A DNA stretch of 64,000 bases from Synechococcus sp. RedBA-s (GCF_024345495.1 NZ_JAGQBF010000016.1:1-64000), one strand, 5' to 3'. Positions 8,417-19,982 are shown, counted from the first letter of the stretch. Notes: generated from the letters alone by a model not told the origin. Translations and numbers: made by a program.

Positions 8417-8641
8417 CCGGTGACGCTCCTTCCCCAGACGGTCGACCGCTACGGCTGCACCGCGGCGGAGGTGATCGGGGAGGTGAATCTGAACCTGGCG
8501 ATGGTGGATGACGGCCAGGCGTTTGCCTACCGTAAGGACCTGGGTGAGTGCGATGCCAGGGAGTATCTGGATGCCGAGTACCGGGTCTTCCGCCATTGCT
8601 TTGGAGTGTGGCAGTTTCCAGGAGGCATCACGCGGCCTTGA
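8417..8641 (+). pseudogene. Thermonuclease (SNase-like), C-terminal fragment
   Basis: The frame reads PVTLLPQTVDRYGCTAAEVI, then NLAMVDDGQAFAYRKDLGEC, DAREYLDAEYR and [12 protein letters not shown] before a TGA at 8639. This is the second half of the SNase domain: the DRYGR region (Arg here replaced by Cys), the GQAFAYR block, and the typical GVW...PGGITRP ending. It continues the fragment that stops at 5546; only about 15-20 residues seem missing at the join. The arginine substitution suggests decay after the split. Its end overlaps the 3' end of arsJ by 14 bases. Confidence 0.8.
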
Positions 8642-9881
8642 GCTGCTGTCGTAGGGGCGGTGGCAAACGAATCCCCGAAAGGAAGGCCAGGGCCATGAGC
8701 AGGCACGAGGCCCACAGGCAGGCCTGCAGGCCGCCCACCAGGAATAGGGCACCGGAGAGCAAGGTGCCCAGCAGCCGGCCGGCCGCATTGGCCATGTAAT
8801 AAAAGCCCACGTTGAGGCTCACCGATTCGGCATCGGTGTAGGCCAGCACCATGTAGCTGTGGATGGAGGAATTCATCGCGAACACGGCCCCGAAGGCGGC
8901 CAGGCCCACCACCACGGCGATGCCGGGGCTGCCCACGTCACGCCATAGGCTGATAGCGATCAGGCCGGGGATGGCCGTCAGCACAGCGCTCCAGAACTGC
9001 ACGGCGGACACCCCCGGGGGTGCACTTTCCCCCCAGCTGCGCCGCAGGGCCGGGGCCGAGGCCTGGATGATCCCGTAGCCGATCACCCAGAGGCCCATGA
9101 AACCGCCCACCTCCCAGTACTTCCAACCCAGGGCCGCCTGCAGGAACACCGGCAGGGCCACCACGAACCAGACATCACGGGCACCGAACAGGAAGAAGCG
9201 GGCCAGAGAAAGAACGTTGATGCCCTTCGATTTGGAGAACAGGGCCGTGATGGCGGGCTTCTCCTTCATGCGTCCGATCTCGCCAGGCAGCACCAGGGTG
9301 ATCAGGAAGGAGAGAAACAGGCCGGCGGCCATGGCCCCAACGGCTGCGCTGAAGCCAATCGTGGTGAGCAGCAATCCCCCCAGGAAGAACCCCACCCCCT
9401 TGAGGGCGTTCTTGGAGCCGGTGAGGATCGCCACCCATTTGAACAGCTGGGTCTCGCCCCGGCTGTGGTCTTCCGGGGTTTCCGGCACCACGGTCTTGAT
9501 GGCGCTCTTGGCGCTCATCTTGTTGAGGTCCTTGGCGATGCCGCTGATCGCCTGGGCCACCATCACGTAGGCCACACTCCACCAGCGCGGCCAGTCGTCG
9601 GCCACCGGAATCAGCATCAGCAGGGCCGCCACCTGCAGCAGCGTTCCGGCCCAGAGGGTAAGCCGCAGCCCAAAGCGGGCCCCCAGCCAGCCGCCGTAGA
9701 GGTTGGTGACGATGCCGAAGAACTCATAGAAGAGGAACAGAAAGGCGATCTCCAGGGTGGAGTAGCCGAGCTGGTGGAAGTGGAACACCACCAACATGCG
9801 CAGGGCCCCATCGGTGAGGGTGAAGGCCCAGTAATTGGCCGTCACAACCGCGTACTGCTGCAATCCCGTGAGGTGTTTCAT
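8628..9881 (-). CDS. arsJ: ArsJ, organoarsenical efflux MFS transporter
   Basis: 417 residues with about twelve hydrophobic segments. It opens with [20 protein letters not shown] and contains [19 protein letters not shown] (MFS loop 2-3) and [18 protein letters not shown], blocks characteristic of ArsJ. ArsJ exports 1-arseno-3-phosphoglycerate, the unstable product made from arsenate by its partner GAPDH, giving arsenate resistance without reduction. The start ATG overlaps the stop of the upstream GAPDH gene (ATGA at 9878-9881), so translation is probably coupled. Inner membrane. Expression is expected to follow ArsR through the divergent operator at 10954. Confidence 0.92.
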   Translation of the reverse strand: MKHLTGLQQYAVVTANYWAFTLTDGALRMLVVFHFHQLGYSTLEIAFLFLFYEFFGIVTNLYGGWLGARFGLRLTLWAGTLLQVAALLMLIPVADDWPRWWSVAYVMVAQAISGIAKDLNKMSAKSAIKTVVPETPEDHSRGETQLFKWVAILTGSKNALKGVGFFLGGLLLTTIGFSAAVGAMAAGLFLSFLITLVLPGEIGRMKEKPAITALFSKSKGINVLSLARFFLFGARDVWFVVALPVFLQAALGWKYWEVGGFMGLWVIGYGIIQASAPALRRSWGESAPPGVSAVQFWSAVLTAIPGLIAISLWRDVGSPGIAVVVGLAAFGAVFAMNSSIHSYMVLAYTDAESVSLNVGFYYMANAAGRLLGTLLSGALFLVGGLQACLWASCLLMALAFLSGIRLPPPLRQQLKAA

Positions 9882-10924
9882 CGGGCGGGATCTTCCAGGG
9901 CGGCACTTTCCAACGCAGCCACGTGGCAGGCCAGGTCAGCCATCCGGCAGCTGTAGCCCCACTCGTTGTCGTACCAGGCGTAGACCTTGAGCTGGGTGCC
10001 GCCCGTCACCATCGTGGAGAGGCCATCGACGATGGCGCTGCGGGAGTCGTTGACGTAGTCGATCGACACCAGCGGCCGGGTTTCGTAGCCGAGTATTCCC
10101 TGCAACGGCCCGTTGGCGGCGGCCTCAAAGGCGGCGTTGACCTCGTCCGCAGTCACGGCACGCTCCAACTCGAACACCGCATCGGTGAGGGCGGCATTGA
10201 GCAACGGCACCCGCACGGCGTGGCCGTTGAGCTTGCCCTGCAACTCGGGGAAGATCATCCCGATCGCCCGGGCCGAGCCGGTGGTGGTGGGGATCAACGA
10301 TTGCAGGCAGGAGCGGGCCCGGCGCAGGTCGCTTTTGAAGGCATCCACCACCACTTGGGTGTTGGTCACATCGTGAAGGGTGGTAATCGAACCGTGGCGG
10401 ATGCCGAAGCTTTCCTGCACCACCTGCACCACCGGGGCCAGGCAGTTGGTGGTGCAGGAGGCGGCGGTGAGCAGTCGGTGGCGGCTGGGTTCGTAGAGGT
10501 GGTGATTGACTCCGTACACCACATTCAGGGCTTCCTCACCGGCGATCACCCCTTTCACCGGGCAGGCCACGATCACCCTCTTGAGGCCCGCCGCGGTGAA
10601 GTAGGGCTCGAGAGTTTCGGGGGTTTTGATCTTGCCGCTGCATTCGAGCACCAGATTCACACCGGCGCCGGCCCAGGCCACGGCGGTGGGATCCTTCTGC
10701 TGGCTGTAGCCCACGGGCTGGCCCTCCACTAGGAAGCCCGTCCCGTTCGCTTCCACGGCTTGGGGCCAACGGCCATGCACCGAGTCGAACTCCAGCAAAT
10801 GAGCGGCGGCGGCGGCATCACCGGCCGGGTCGTTGACGTGCACCAGCTGAATGCCGGGGCGGCCCCAGAGGGCGCGGAACAGCAGGCGGCCGATGCGTCC
10901 GAAGCCATTGATGCCGATCTTCAT
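9878..10924 (-). CDS. ArsJ-associated glyceraldehyde-3-phosphate dehydrogenase
   Basis: About 348 residues of the classical GAPDH family. The NAD-binding start [20 protein letters not shown] fixes the start at 10924 rather than an in-frame upstream codon at 10951. The catalytic Cys is in [11 protein letters not shown] and the C-terminal [12 protein letters not shown] is intact. Next to arsJ, this enzyme is expected to use arsenate in place of phosphate, forming 1-arseno-3-phosphoglycerate for export. It differs clearly from the housekeeping GAPDH at 50584-51579, for example in lacking the [13 protein letters not shown] loop, which reads [11 protein letters not shown] here. Cotranscribed with arsJ and divergent from arsR. 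Confidence 0.9.
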   Translation of the reverse strand: MKIGINGFGRIGRLLFRALWGRPGIQLVHVNDPAGDAAAAAHLLEFDSVHGRWPQAVEANGTGFLVEGQPVGYSQQKDPTAVAWAGAGVNLVLECSGKIKTPETLEPYFTAAGLKRVIVACPVKGVIAGEEALNVVYGVNHHLYEPSRHRLLTAASCTTNCLAPVVQVVQESFGIRHGSITTLHDVTNTQVVVDAFKSDLRRARSCLQSLIPTTTGSARAIGMIFPELQGKLNGHAVRVPLLNAALTDAVFELERAVTADEVNAAFEAAANGPLQGILGYETRPLVSIDYVNDSRSAIVDGLSTMVTGGTQLKVYAWYDNEWGYSCRMADLACHVAALESAALEDPAR

Positions 10925-10953
10925 TCGGAAAGCCCGCGGTGCTACGACCATAG

Positions 10954-10969
10954 ATCAACTAGAGTTGAT
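10954..10969. promoter_or_regulatory. ArsR operator in the arsR/GAPDH-arsJ divergent region
   Basis: The sequence ATCAACTAGAGTTGAT has 7-base inverted arms around a 2-base centre and contains ATCAA-N6-TTGAT, the usual ArsR/SmtB-family half-site arrangement. It lies 30 bases from the GAPDH start and 22 from the arsR start, so one repressor dimer could control both directions. Release is expected when As(III) binds the CxC of ArsR. Confidence 0.8.
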
Positions 10970-10990
10970 TCAAGGCGTGTTGCTGATCAC

Positions 10991-11323
10991 ATGGCCGATC
11001 CAGGGGCTGTTGCCAGTCCGCCCATCCAATCCGATCAGGCCCGAGCCCTGCTCAAGGCCCTCGCCGAGCCGCTACGCCTGCGGGTGATCGAGGCACTCGG
11101 CGGCGGCGAGCGCTGCGTCTGCGATCTCACCGCCGATCTGGGCCTGGCCCAGTCGAAGCTCTCCTTCCACCTCAAGGTGCTCAAGGAGGCGGGGCTGCTG
11201 GCCGATCGGCAGGAGGGTCGCTGGATCTACTACAGACTGCGCCCAGAAGTGATCGAACAACTGCGCAGTTGGCTGGCGGAGCTGGGCGCCCAGTGCGGCA
11301 AGCCGGCGAGCCCCTGCGAATGA
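10991..11323 (+). CDS. arsR: ArsR arsenic-responsive repressor
   Basis: 110 residues, winged helix-turn-helix. Residues about 18-45 give ALLKALAEPLRLRVIEAL then ERCVCDL. Cys42 and Cys44 form the CVC arsenite-binding pair found in ArsR. The recognition helix region is LAQSKLSFHLKVLKEAGLL, followed by the wing GRWIYYRL. The C-terminus adds two further cysteines (AQCGKPASPCE). The frame is open far upstream, but ATG 10991 matches the family start and leaves the operator free. The stop overlaps the acr3 start (ATGA), so translation is coupled. It should repress itself, acr3 and the divergent GAPDH-arsJ pair. Confidence 0.92.
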   Translation: MADPGAVASPPIQSDQARALLKALAEPLRLRVIEALGGGERCVCDLTADLGLAQSKLSFHLKVLKEAGLLADRQEGRWIYYRLRPEVIEQLRSWLAELGAQCGKPASPCE

Positions 11324-12394
11324 GCGGCCCAACCCCCAAAGAACGTGCCGTGCTGGCCAGGCTGTCGCTGCTGGATCGGTACCTGCCGCTCTGGATCCTG
11401 CTGGCCATGGCCGGCGGGCTGCTGCTTGGCCGCTTCTTCCCCGCCATCCAGGGGTGGCTCGATGCCGTGAGGATCGGTAACACCTCCCTGCCGATCGCCC
11501 TGGGGCTGCTCTTGATGATGTACCCCGTGCTGGCGAAGGTGCACTACGAGGAGCTTGGCCGGGCGGCGCGGGATCGGGGGCTGCTGCGGTTGTCGTTGCT
11601 GCTGGTCTGGGGTCTGGGACCAGCGCTGATGTTCGCCCTGGCCTGGCTGTTCCTGCCCACCCAACCGGAGTTCCGCACCGGGCTGATCCTGATCGGCCTG
11701 GCCCCCCTGCATCGCCATGGTGCTGATCTGGATCGATCTGGCCCAGGGGGATCGGGAGGCGGCCGCCCTGCTGGTGGCGATCAACTCGATCGTGCAGGTG
11801 CTGGCCTATGCCCTGCTGGGCGGGTTCTACCTGAAGATCCTGCCCGGCTGGCTGGGCCTGGCCACCGAAGACGTGACCTTCTCTATGGAGGAGATCGCCA
11901 AGGCGGTGCTGGTGTTCCTGGGGCTGCCGCTGGCCGCGGGCTTCCTCACCCGCCGGATCGGCCTGCGCCTCAAAGGGCCCCGCTGGTACGAGCAGCGCTT
12001 CATCCCGTTCATCAGCCCGTTCGCGCTTTACGGCCTGCTGTTCACGATCGTGGTGATGTTCGTTCTGCAGGGGCAGGCGATCACCTCCGATCCGCTCACG
12101 GTGGCCAGCGTGGCCGTGCCTTTGCTGCTCTACTTCGCGATCATGTGGACCGTGGCCTTCGCGTTGGGTCGCCGCAGCGGACTCAGTTATGCGAAAACCG
12201 CCACCCTGGCGTTCACCGCCGCCGGCAACAACTTCGAGCTGGCCATTGCCGTGAGCATCAGCGTTTGGGGCGTCAGCTCCCGCCAGGCCCTGGCCGGTGT
12301 GATCGGCCCCCTGATCGAGGTGCCGGTGCTGGTAGCGCTGGTGTACGTGTCGTTGTGGCTCAGACGCCGCTTTTTGGCCAGCCCCGGGATCTAA
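11320..12394 (+). pseudogene. acr3: Acr3 arsenite efflux permease, single frameshift
   Basis: A bile-acid/arsenite permease of about 357 residues once a +1 shift is removed. The first frame gives LSLLDRYLPLWILLAMAGG, then SLPIALGLLLMMYPVLAKV and FRTGLILIGLAP. The second gives CIAMVLIWIDLAQGDREAAA and AFTAAGNNFELAIAVSISVW. The Acr3 motif with the conserved Cys (LAPCIAMV) is split by one extra C in a run of six (11702-11707); five Cs would restore it. Everything else looks intact with about ten membrane segments, so this is either a sequencing or assembly error, a slippery site, or a very recent mutation. It exports As(III) in the arsR operon. Confidence 0.85.
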
Positions 12395-12468
12395 ACGGCA
12401 TCAACGCCTTGTCGATGGTCGACACTCCATCGGATCCAGCCGGGTCATCCTGAAGGCAACCCAGCCTG

Positions 12469-15303
12469 TTGAACCCGGTGCTGCTTTCTGCCGCCCAGCC
12501 GATCTGGTCACTGCCGCTGGAGCAGGTGTATCCGAGCCTGCACACCACTCCCGAGGGCCTCAGCCAACCGGAGGCGGAGCAGCGCTTGGAGGACTTTGGC
12601 GCCAACCGGCTGCCGCCCCTGAAACGCCGGCCCCTGGCCCTGCGATTCCTCGACCAGATGGTGCACTTCATGGCCCTGCTGCTGTGGATCGCAGGGGTGC
12701 TGGCCTTCGTGGCCGGAACGCCGCAGCTGGGTTGGGCGATCTGGGCAGTGGTGCTGATCAATGGCCTCTTCTCGTTCTGGCAGGAGTTCCAGGCGGAGCG
12801 AACCCTGGCCGCCCTCACCCGCTCCCTGCCCCGCCAGGTGCAGGTGTGGCGCGACGGAACGCTGGGCTTCCGCTCCGCTGAGGAACTGGTGGCCGGCGAC
12901 CGGCTGCTGCTGGAGGAGGGTGATCGGGTGCCGGCCGACTGCCGCGTCAGCGTGAGCCATGAGCTCCGCGTCGACCTTTCGGTGCTCACCGGTGAATCGG
13001 TGCCGGTGGCGCGTGAGGCCATCGACCTGCCTGCCGATCAGGCCGAGCTGCGCCTGCCCACCGGCGAGCGGCCCAACCTGTTGCTGGCGGGCAGCACGAT
13101 TGCCTCCGGCCGGGGCGAGGCGATCGTGTATTCCACCGGCTCCGAAACCGAATTCGGCCAGGTGGCCCATCTCACAGCAGGCACTCCGCGCAGCGCCAGC
13201 ACCCTCGAGCAGCAGGTGGCCCGCATCGTGCACACGATCAGCACGATCGCGATCACCATGGGCCTGCTCTCCTTCTCCTTGAGCCTGGTGTTCGTGGGCA
13301 TGACACCCCTGGAGAGCCTTGTCTTCGCGATCGGGATCATCGTGGCCAACGTGCCCGAGGGTCTCCTGCCCACCGTCACCCTGGCGCTGGCCTTGAATGT
13401 GCAGCGGATGGCGCGGCGGAAGGCGCTGGTGCGGCGTCTTTCGGCAGTGGAAACGCTGGGTTCGGTGAGCGTGATCTGCAGCGATAAGACCGGCACCCTC
13501 ACCTGCAACCGCATGGCGGTGGAGGAAACCTGGCTGCCGGTTCCCGGCGAGGAGCTGCATCGGCTGCTGCTGGAGGGGGCTGCCCTGTGCAGCAACGCCC
13601 GCCTTGATGCCGGTGGTGCCGTAGGTGATCCCACCGAAACGGCAATGCTGCAAGCTGCGCAGGCCGCCGGCCTGGATGTGGCGGAGCGGCAGCGCCTCCA
13701 CCCGCGCCTACGCGAGATTCCCTTCGATTCGCATCGTCGCCGCATGACGGTGCTGGTGACCTGGAACGACCCGTCGCTGCCGATCGCCGCCGGCGGCAGC
13801 CTGGTGATCACGAAGGGCGCGCCGCTGGAGGTGCTGGAGCGCTGCGACGACTGGCTCACACCTGCTGGCAGCGAACCGCTCGATGGAATCCGACGCCAGC
13901 GGGTGGTGGCCGCTAACGACGACCTGGCCGCCCGGGGCTTCCGGGTGATCGCCGTGGCCCTGCGACCCGGGGCGGTTGAGCTTGATTCGGCGCCGGCGGA
14001 GGTCCTGGAATCTGGCCAGACCCTGCTCGGCCTGCTGGGCCTCTACGACCCGCCCCGACCCGAAGTGCCAGACGCCATCCGCCGCTGCCGCGACGCCGGC
14101 ATCAGGGTGACGATGGTGACGGGTGACTACGGACTCACGGCCCAGGCGATCGCCCTCCAGATCGGTCTGCTGGAGCCGCCATCCGCCGAGGGGCGCGGAC
14201 CCAACGCGCATCTCGGCAGTGCCGGTGCCGATCCCGTAAGGGTGATCGAGGGCTCCACCCTGGCCCAGATCAGCGACGTTCATCTGCGGCAACTTATTAA
14301 ATATCGCCACCGTCTGGTGTTCGCCCGCATGGCCCCGGAACAGAAACTGCGGCTCGTGCAGGCCTATCAGGCCCTGGGCGAAGTGGTGGCTGTCACCGGC
14401 GATGGCGTCAACGACGCACCGGCCCTGCGGGCCGCCGATGTGGGCCTGGCCATGGGCATCACAGGCACCGACGTGGCCCGCGAAGCTGCCGACATCGTGC
14501 TGCTCGACGACAACTTTGCCACGATCGTGGAGGCCGTGCGTTTCGGCCGCTCGGTGGTGGCGAACATCGGCAAGTTCATCACCTACATCCTGGCTTCGAA
14601 CGTGCCGGAGGTCGTGCCGTTCCTTGCGATGGTGCTGCTGCGGATTCCGGCCGCCCTCACGGTGCTGCAGATCCTGGCGGTGGATCTCGGCACCGATCTG
14701 CTGCCGGCCCTGGGCCTAGGCTCCGAGGCCCCAGAGGCGGGGGTGATGCACGAACCACCACGCCCACGCGAACTGCCCCTGCTCAACAGGCCCCTGATGG
14801 TGCGGGCCTATCTGGTTTTGGGGCTTGTGGAGGGACTGACCTCGATGGCGGGATATCTGCTGGTGTGGCACAACAACGGCGTCGACCTGGCCGCCCTGCA
14901 GCAGCTGGCACCCGATCTGCTGCACCACCGCGCCGCGCCTGCGGTGCAGGCAATTCAGCACCAGGCCTCCACGGTGGCCTTCTGCCTGATCGTGGCCGGC
15001 CAGATGGGAGCGCTGCTGGCCTGCCGCAGCGACCGGCGCCCCTTCTGGGAGCTGCTGTCCATCCCCAATCCGTTGCTGTGGGTGGGCTTTCTCAGCGAGC
15101 CCGTGGTGGCCGGCACCCTGGTGCTGGTGGCCCCGATCGCCGCCACGTTTGAAATGGCCCGCTTCCCGCTCGACTACCTCGGTCCGATCGCGCTGGCACC
15201 GGTGGTGGTTCTGCTCGCGGACACCTTGCACAAGCTGCTGATCCGGAAGTCCGGGCGGGGTCAACGTCCGTCAAGGCTGGCTGCGGCGGCGCACTTTTTG
15301 TGA
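12469..15303 (+). CDS. P2-type cation-transporting ATPase
   Basis: 944 residues. All core motifs are present: TGES in the actuator domain, DKTGTLT with phosphorylated Asp339, KGAPLEVLERC in the nucleotide domain, MVTGDYGLTAQAIA and GDGVNDAPAL. The M4 motif VANVPEGLLPTVT resembles Na+/K+-type (P2C) and related bacterial pumps rather than heavy-metal P1B ATPases. Likely ions are Na+, K+, Ca2+ or Mg2+; sequence alone does not decide. The start is a TTG at 12469 with AAGG upstream, giving the normal N-terminal cation-ATPase domain (WSLPLEQVYPSLHTTPEGLS). It follows acr3 by 74 bases on the same strand and may be cotranscribed. Inner membrane, about ten segments. Confidence 0.9.
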   Translation: MNPVLLSAAQPIWSLPLEQVYPSLHTTPEGLSQPEAEQRLEDFGANRLPPLKRRPLALRFLDQMVHFMALLLWIAGVLAFVAGTPQLGWAIWAVVLINGLFSFWQEFQAERTLAALTRSLPRQVQVWRDGTLGFRSAEELVAGDRLLLEEGDRVPADCRVSVSHELRVDLSVLTGESVPVAREAIDLPADQAELRLPTGERPNLLLAGSTIASGRGEAIVYSTGSETEFGQVAHLTAGTPRSASTLEQQVARIVHTISTIAITMGLLSFSLSLVFVGMTPLESLVFAIGIIVANVPEGLLPTVTLALALNVQRMARRKALVRRLSAVETLGSVSVICSDKTGTLTCNRMAVEETWLPVPGEELHRLLLEGAALCSNARLDAGGAVGDPTETAMLQAAQAAGLDVAERQRLHPRLREIPFDSHRRRMTVLVTWNDPSLPIAAGGSLVITKGAPLEVLERCDDWLTPAGSEPLDGIRRQRVVAANDDLAARGFRVIAVALRPGAVELDSAPAEVLESGQTLLGLLGLYDPPRPEVPDAIRRCRDAGIRVTMVTGDYGLTAQAIALQIGLLEPPSAEGRGPNAHLGSAGADPVRVIEGSTLAQISDVHLRQLIKYRHRLVFARMAPEQKLRLVQAYQALGEVVAVTGDGVNDAPALRAADVGLAMGITGTDVAREAADIVLLDDNFATIVEAVRFGRSVVANIGKFITYILASNVPEVVPFLAMVLLRIPAALTVLQILAVDLGTDLLPALGLGSEAPEAGVMHEPPRPRELPLLNRPLMVRAYLVLGLVEGLTSMAGYLLVWHNNGVDLAALQQLAPDLLHHRAAPAVQAIQHQASTVAFCLIVAGQMGALLACRSDRRPFWELLSIPNPLLWVGFLSEPVVAGTLVLVAPIAATFEMARFPLDYLGPIALAPVVVLLADTLHKLLIRKSGRGQRPSRLAAAAHFL

Positions 15304-15326
15304 AGGGATAGTGAGGTGGATGGCTT

Positions 15327-16226
15327 TTATTGGACAGATTTAGCCCCTGACATCGTTAGCCCAGGGCGGGAGGAAAAGGGTTCGCTCTCAATGTAGACCT
15401 CTTGGGGAGTTCTGCCTCCCAGTGCACTGTGGGGTCTTACATGGCAATCCCTCCACAGGAAGCGGGCCAGGCTGACTTCCGCCTCCCAGCCATCGCTGTA
15501 GGTACGCAGCTACACCTCCTCATACTTGACGGTGCGCCACAGCCTCTCCACCAAAATGTTGTCGTAGCAGCGTCTATGGCCCGACCAGCTGATCTCAATC
15601 TCTTCTGCCTTGAGCCTGCCCACGAAGGCCGTAGAGGTGAACTGACAGCCCTGATCGGAGTGGAAGATCTCTGGCTTGCGGCCATTGCCCAGCGCCATGC
15701 CCAAGGCATCCAGGCAGAACTCCGTGTCAAGGCTGTTGGAGAGCTTCCAGCTGAGCCCATGCCTGGAGAAGAGATCAACCACCGCCACCAGGTACAAAAA
15801 GCCCTTCTGCAGCGGGATGTACGTGATGTCGGTTGCCCATACCTGATCGACTGTCGTGACCTGATTGAGGTCCACCAGGCATGGAAATCTCTCCGCTGGC
15901 TCGCCTGGCACCGTGGTGCGAGGCTTCTGGTAGATCGCCCGTAAACCCATGCGGCACATGAGGTTTCGCACGCGGTCGCGGCTGATCGGGATTCCTTCTC
16001 TGGCCAGGTAGCCCACCATTCGGCGACTGCCGCTGCAGGGATCCTCCAGGTAGAAAGCGTCGATCCTGGCCATGAGCTGCAGCGTCGATTCGCGCACCGG
16101 TGCAGGTCGGTAGTAGAGCGTGGATCGAGGCAGTCCCAGCAGCTCACATTGACGGCTGACCGTGAGCTCAGGGTGGTGATGGTCGACCAGTTTGCGCAGT
16201 TCACGGGCATCAGAGCAGTTGAGACT
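15327..16226 (-). pseudogene. IS3 transposase OrfB with premature stop
   Basis: The frame reads KSLNCSDARELRKLVDHHHP, then CELLGLPRSTLYYRPAP, the IS3 OrfB N-terminus. The rve/DDE core follows: TTVDQVWATDITYIPLQKG (first Asp), FHSDQGCQFTS (second Asp), and the Glu near NILVERLWRTVKYEEV. A TAG at 15510 interrupts just after YEEV. Beyond it the same frame continues with the usual IS3 tail (LRTYSDGWEAEVSL, RPHSALGGRTPQEVY). A Tyr codon changed to amber is the simplest explanation. An A6G slippery run near 16225 is the expected -1 frameshift site joining orfA to orfB. Confidence 0.85.
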
Positions 16227-16268
16227 TTTTTAAGCCACTCCAGCTCCATCTGAAGCTTGCCGTAGCCG

Positions 16269-16583
16269 TCAGGTTTCTGCGCAGCAGTACTGCTGGAACA
16301 GCTCAGCCTCCTTGGCCTGGCTTTCGTCCTTGGCCTGCGTCGTCTTCCCCCGCGTGAACAGCTCGCTGGCGCCTTCCAGCAACTGCTTCGTCCACTGGCT
16401 CACTTGGATCGGGTGCACCGCATGGTCGGCAGCGATCTCCTGGAGCGTCCTGCGACCTGAAATCGCCTCCATGGCGACCTTGGCCTTGAACTCGGGGCTG
16501 TGCGTGCGGCGTTTGCTCAACTCCTTCGGAGAAGGCGTCGCCAACGGTGGGAGCCCCTTCTCAGGAGCGGTGCCCCGCCTCAC
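16269..16583 (-). CDS. IS3 OrfA, altered C-terminus
   Basis: 104 residues of the helix-turn-helix OrfA family: SKRRTHSPEFKAKVAMEAIS, then TLQEIAADHAVHPIQVSQW and a coiled-coil start LFTRGKTTQAKDESQAKEAE. After LFQQ the frame runs into an unrelated YCCAET and stops. In relatives the helix continues GKLQMELEWLKK; those codons are present just downstream (16231-16255) but out of register, so a short insertion separates them. OrfA supplies DNA binding for the fused OrfAB transposase, which this copy probably cannot make. Confidence 0.75.
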   Translation of the reverse strand: MRRGTAPEKGLPPLATPSPKELSKRRTHSPEFKAKVAMEAISGRRTLQEIAADHAVHPIQVSQWTKQLLEGASELFTRGKTTQAKDESQAKEAELFQQYCCAET

Positions 16584-16651
16584 AGGTTAACGATGGGCCC
16601 TGTCCAGAAAAGTCAGACCACCTCATAACTAGACACCACTAGCTTGAAGGG

Positions 16652-18750
<2,099 letters not shown>

Positions 18751-18751
<1 letters not shown>

Positions 18752-19215
18752 TGCTGATCCTTGCTGCCACAGCGCCCCTCTGGCGCACCATCGATCAACC
18801 CGTGGCTCTCAAAGGGCTGGTGGCCATGGTTGGCTTGCTGCTAATCGTCTGGGAACTCTGGTGGTTCCTCGGTCGCCATGGCGGTGGCGTCACCGCTCGC
18901 GACGGCGAGGCCGGAGTACAGGAGATCACCATCACCGTCGATGGCGGCTATGCGCCCTCGAGATTTCAGGTGAAGGCAGGCAGGCCGCTGAGGCTGTCGT
19001 TTCACCGCATCGATCCGAGTGGCTGCGTGGCCCAGGTGATCTTCCCCGATTTCCACAAGACCCTTGATCTACCCCTTGAGGCCACCACCAGCCTGGAGTT
19101 GCCGCCCACGGAGGCTGGCGTCTATCCCTTCCACTGCGGCATGAACATGGTGCGAGGTGTGCTGGAGGTGGTGGATGAGAACGCCAACAATCAGAGCGCA
19201 AAAAGGGCGTCGTAG
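18751..19215 (+). CDS. Membrane-anchored cupredoxin-like protein
   Basis: 154 residues. One membrane segment (GLVAMVGLLLIVWELWWFLG, about 22-41) anchors a periplasmic cupredoxin-fold domain: EITITVDGGYAPSRFQVKAG, then LRLSFHRIDPSGC and the copper-site region YPFHCGMNMVRGVLEVV. The FHCGMNM block supplies His, Cys and Met ligands as in small blue-copper or plastocyanin-like resistance proteins. It overlaps copA by one base and is surely cotranscribed, suggesting a periplasmic copper-binding partner. Its 3' end overlaps the convergent DUF305 gene by 25 bases. Confidence 0.82.
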
Positions 19216-19928
19216 TTGTGAAACTCGCTCTTGCGTAATCCATCCACCGCCAGCATCCGCCGCAGTTCGATGATCTCGGCCCGCTGGGCCACGATCACGC
19301 CTCGCGCGAAACGGCGGATCGTGGGATTGGTGCTCTTGGCAAGGGCGTCGTGGGCCATGATCAGCGCCCCGCCGTGGTGGTGGAGCATCCCTTCGAGGAA
19401 CCACACCACCCGGTTGTCCCTCGTGGGGAGCTCACTCATCATCCGCATGCCATCGATCTGGGCTTGGCTCATGCGGGTTAGGCCCGCCAGGCGGTTGGGA
19501 TCGCCTCCCGTGGCCAGGGCCACTGGATAAACAGGCGCCTGGGGATACCAGGCCTTGCGCCAGAGCCCCATCGCCCGGATCTCGTTGGCCTGATCGCGCC
19601 AGATGGTTTTGCCGAGCGCTCCCACACCGGGCTGGCCGATGCCAAAGACGAACTCGCTCATGCGCAGGGCCCCGGTGTGGTGCTGCACCATGCCGTCGAT
19701 GAAGCGCAGGTCGTAGGTGGAGCCGGCGGGGCCCACGTCATGGGCATGGCCGGCATGGGCCGGGGCGGATCCGGCAGGGGCAGACATCCCAGGCATATCC
19801 ATCATCCCTGGCATGCCTTGGTGCCCTTCGTGATTCATGCCTCCTGGCATCTGGGCCAGGGCAGGAGCCACCACGCTGAGAGCAGAGGCGAGCCCGATCA
19901 AGGTGGCGGCGAAGCGGGACGGGCGCAT
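19191..19928 (-). CDS. DUF305 periplasmic copper-binding protein (CopM-like)
   Basis: 245 residues. Signal peptide MRPSRFAATLIGLASALSVV ending ALA. A Met/His-rich linker follows (residues about 26-65, with repeated GM and MPGM units), as in periplasmic copper binders. The DUF305 ferritin-like helices then carry paired His motifs: DGMVQHHTGALRMSE and LEGMLHHHGGALIMAHDAL. In Synechocystis the DUF305 protein CopM binds copper outside the cytoplasm. ATG 19928 is chosen over an upstream in-frame codon because it starts a clean signal peptide. A MerR/CueR-like promoter lies just upstream. Confidence 0.88.
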   Translation of the reverse strand: MRPSRFAATLIGLASALSVVAPALAQMPGGMNHEGHQGMPGMMDMPGMSAPAGSAPAHAGHAHDVGPAGSTYDLRFIDGMVQHHTGALRMSEFVFGIGQPGVGALGKTIWRDQANEIRAMGLWRKAWYPQAPVYPVALATGGDPNRLAGLTRMSQAQIDGMRMMSELPTRDNRVVWFLEGMLHHHGGALIMAHDALAKSTNPTIRRFARGVIVAQRAEIIELRRMLAVDGLRKSEFHNYDALFAL

Positions 19929-19950
19929 GGCGACAGTGTCAGGACACCTC

Positions 19951-19982
19951 ACCGTATGGCCTCCCCTTGGCTGGAGAGTCAA
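19951..19982 (-). promoter_or_regulatory. MerR/CueR-like promoter of the DUF305 gene
   Basis: On the reverse strand TTGACT (-35) is followed by a 20-base spacer holding the dyad CTCC...GGAG and then TACGGT as a possible -10. The overlong spacer with a central CTCC/GGAG dyad is the hallmark of MerR-family activated promoters such as those of CueR. The regulator is not in this window. Confidence 0.55.

Larger units (their letters stand above)
15321..16615 (-). mobile_element. IS3-family insertion sequence, defective
   Basis: About 1.3 kb with orfA and orfB on the reverse strand. The ends are imperfect inverted repeats starting TG: TGGCTTTTATTGGACAG on the left, and the complement of the right end reads TGACTTTTCTGGACAG. 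Further inside, both ends share CATCGTTA. No target duplication is evident. Both frames are damaged (see orfA and orfB). The right end stops 36 bases before the copA start. A diverged end of a related element is at 1253-1365. Confidence 0.8.

Noticed and set aside
9878-10924. Reading the GAPDH beside arsJ as a second glycolytic enzyme
   Set aside because: Translational coupling to arsJ, the ArsR operator and divergence from gap1 at 50.6 kb point to the arsenate-specific role.
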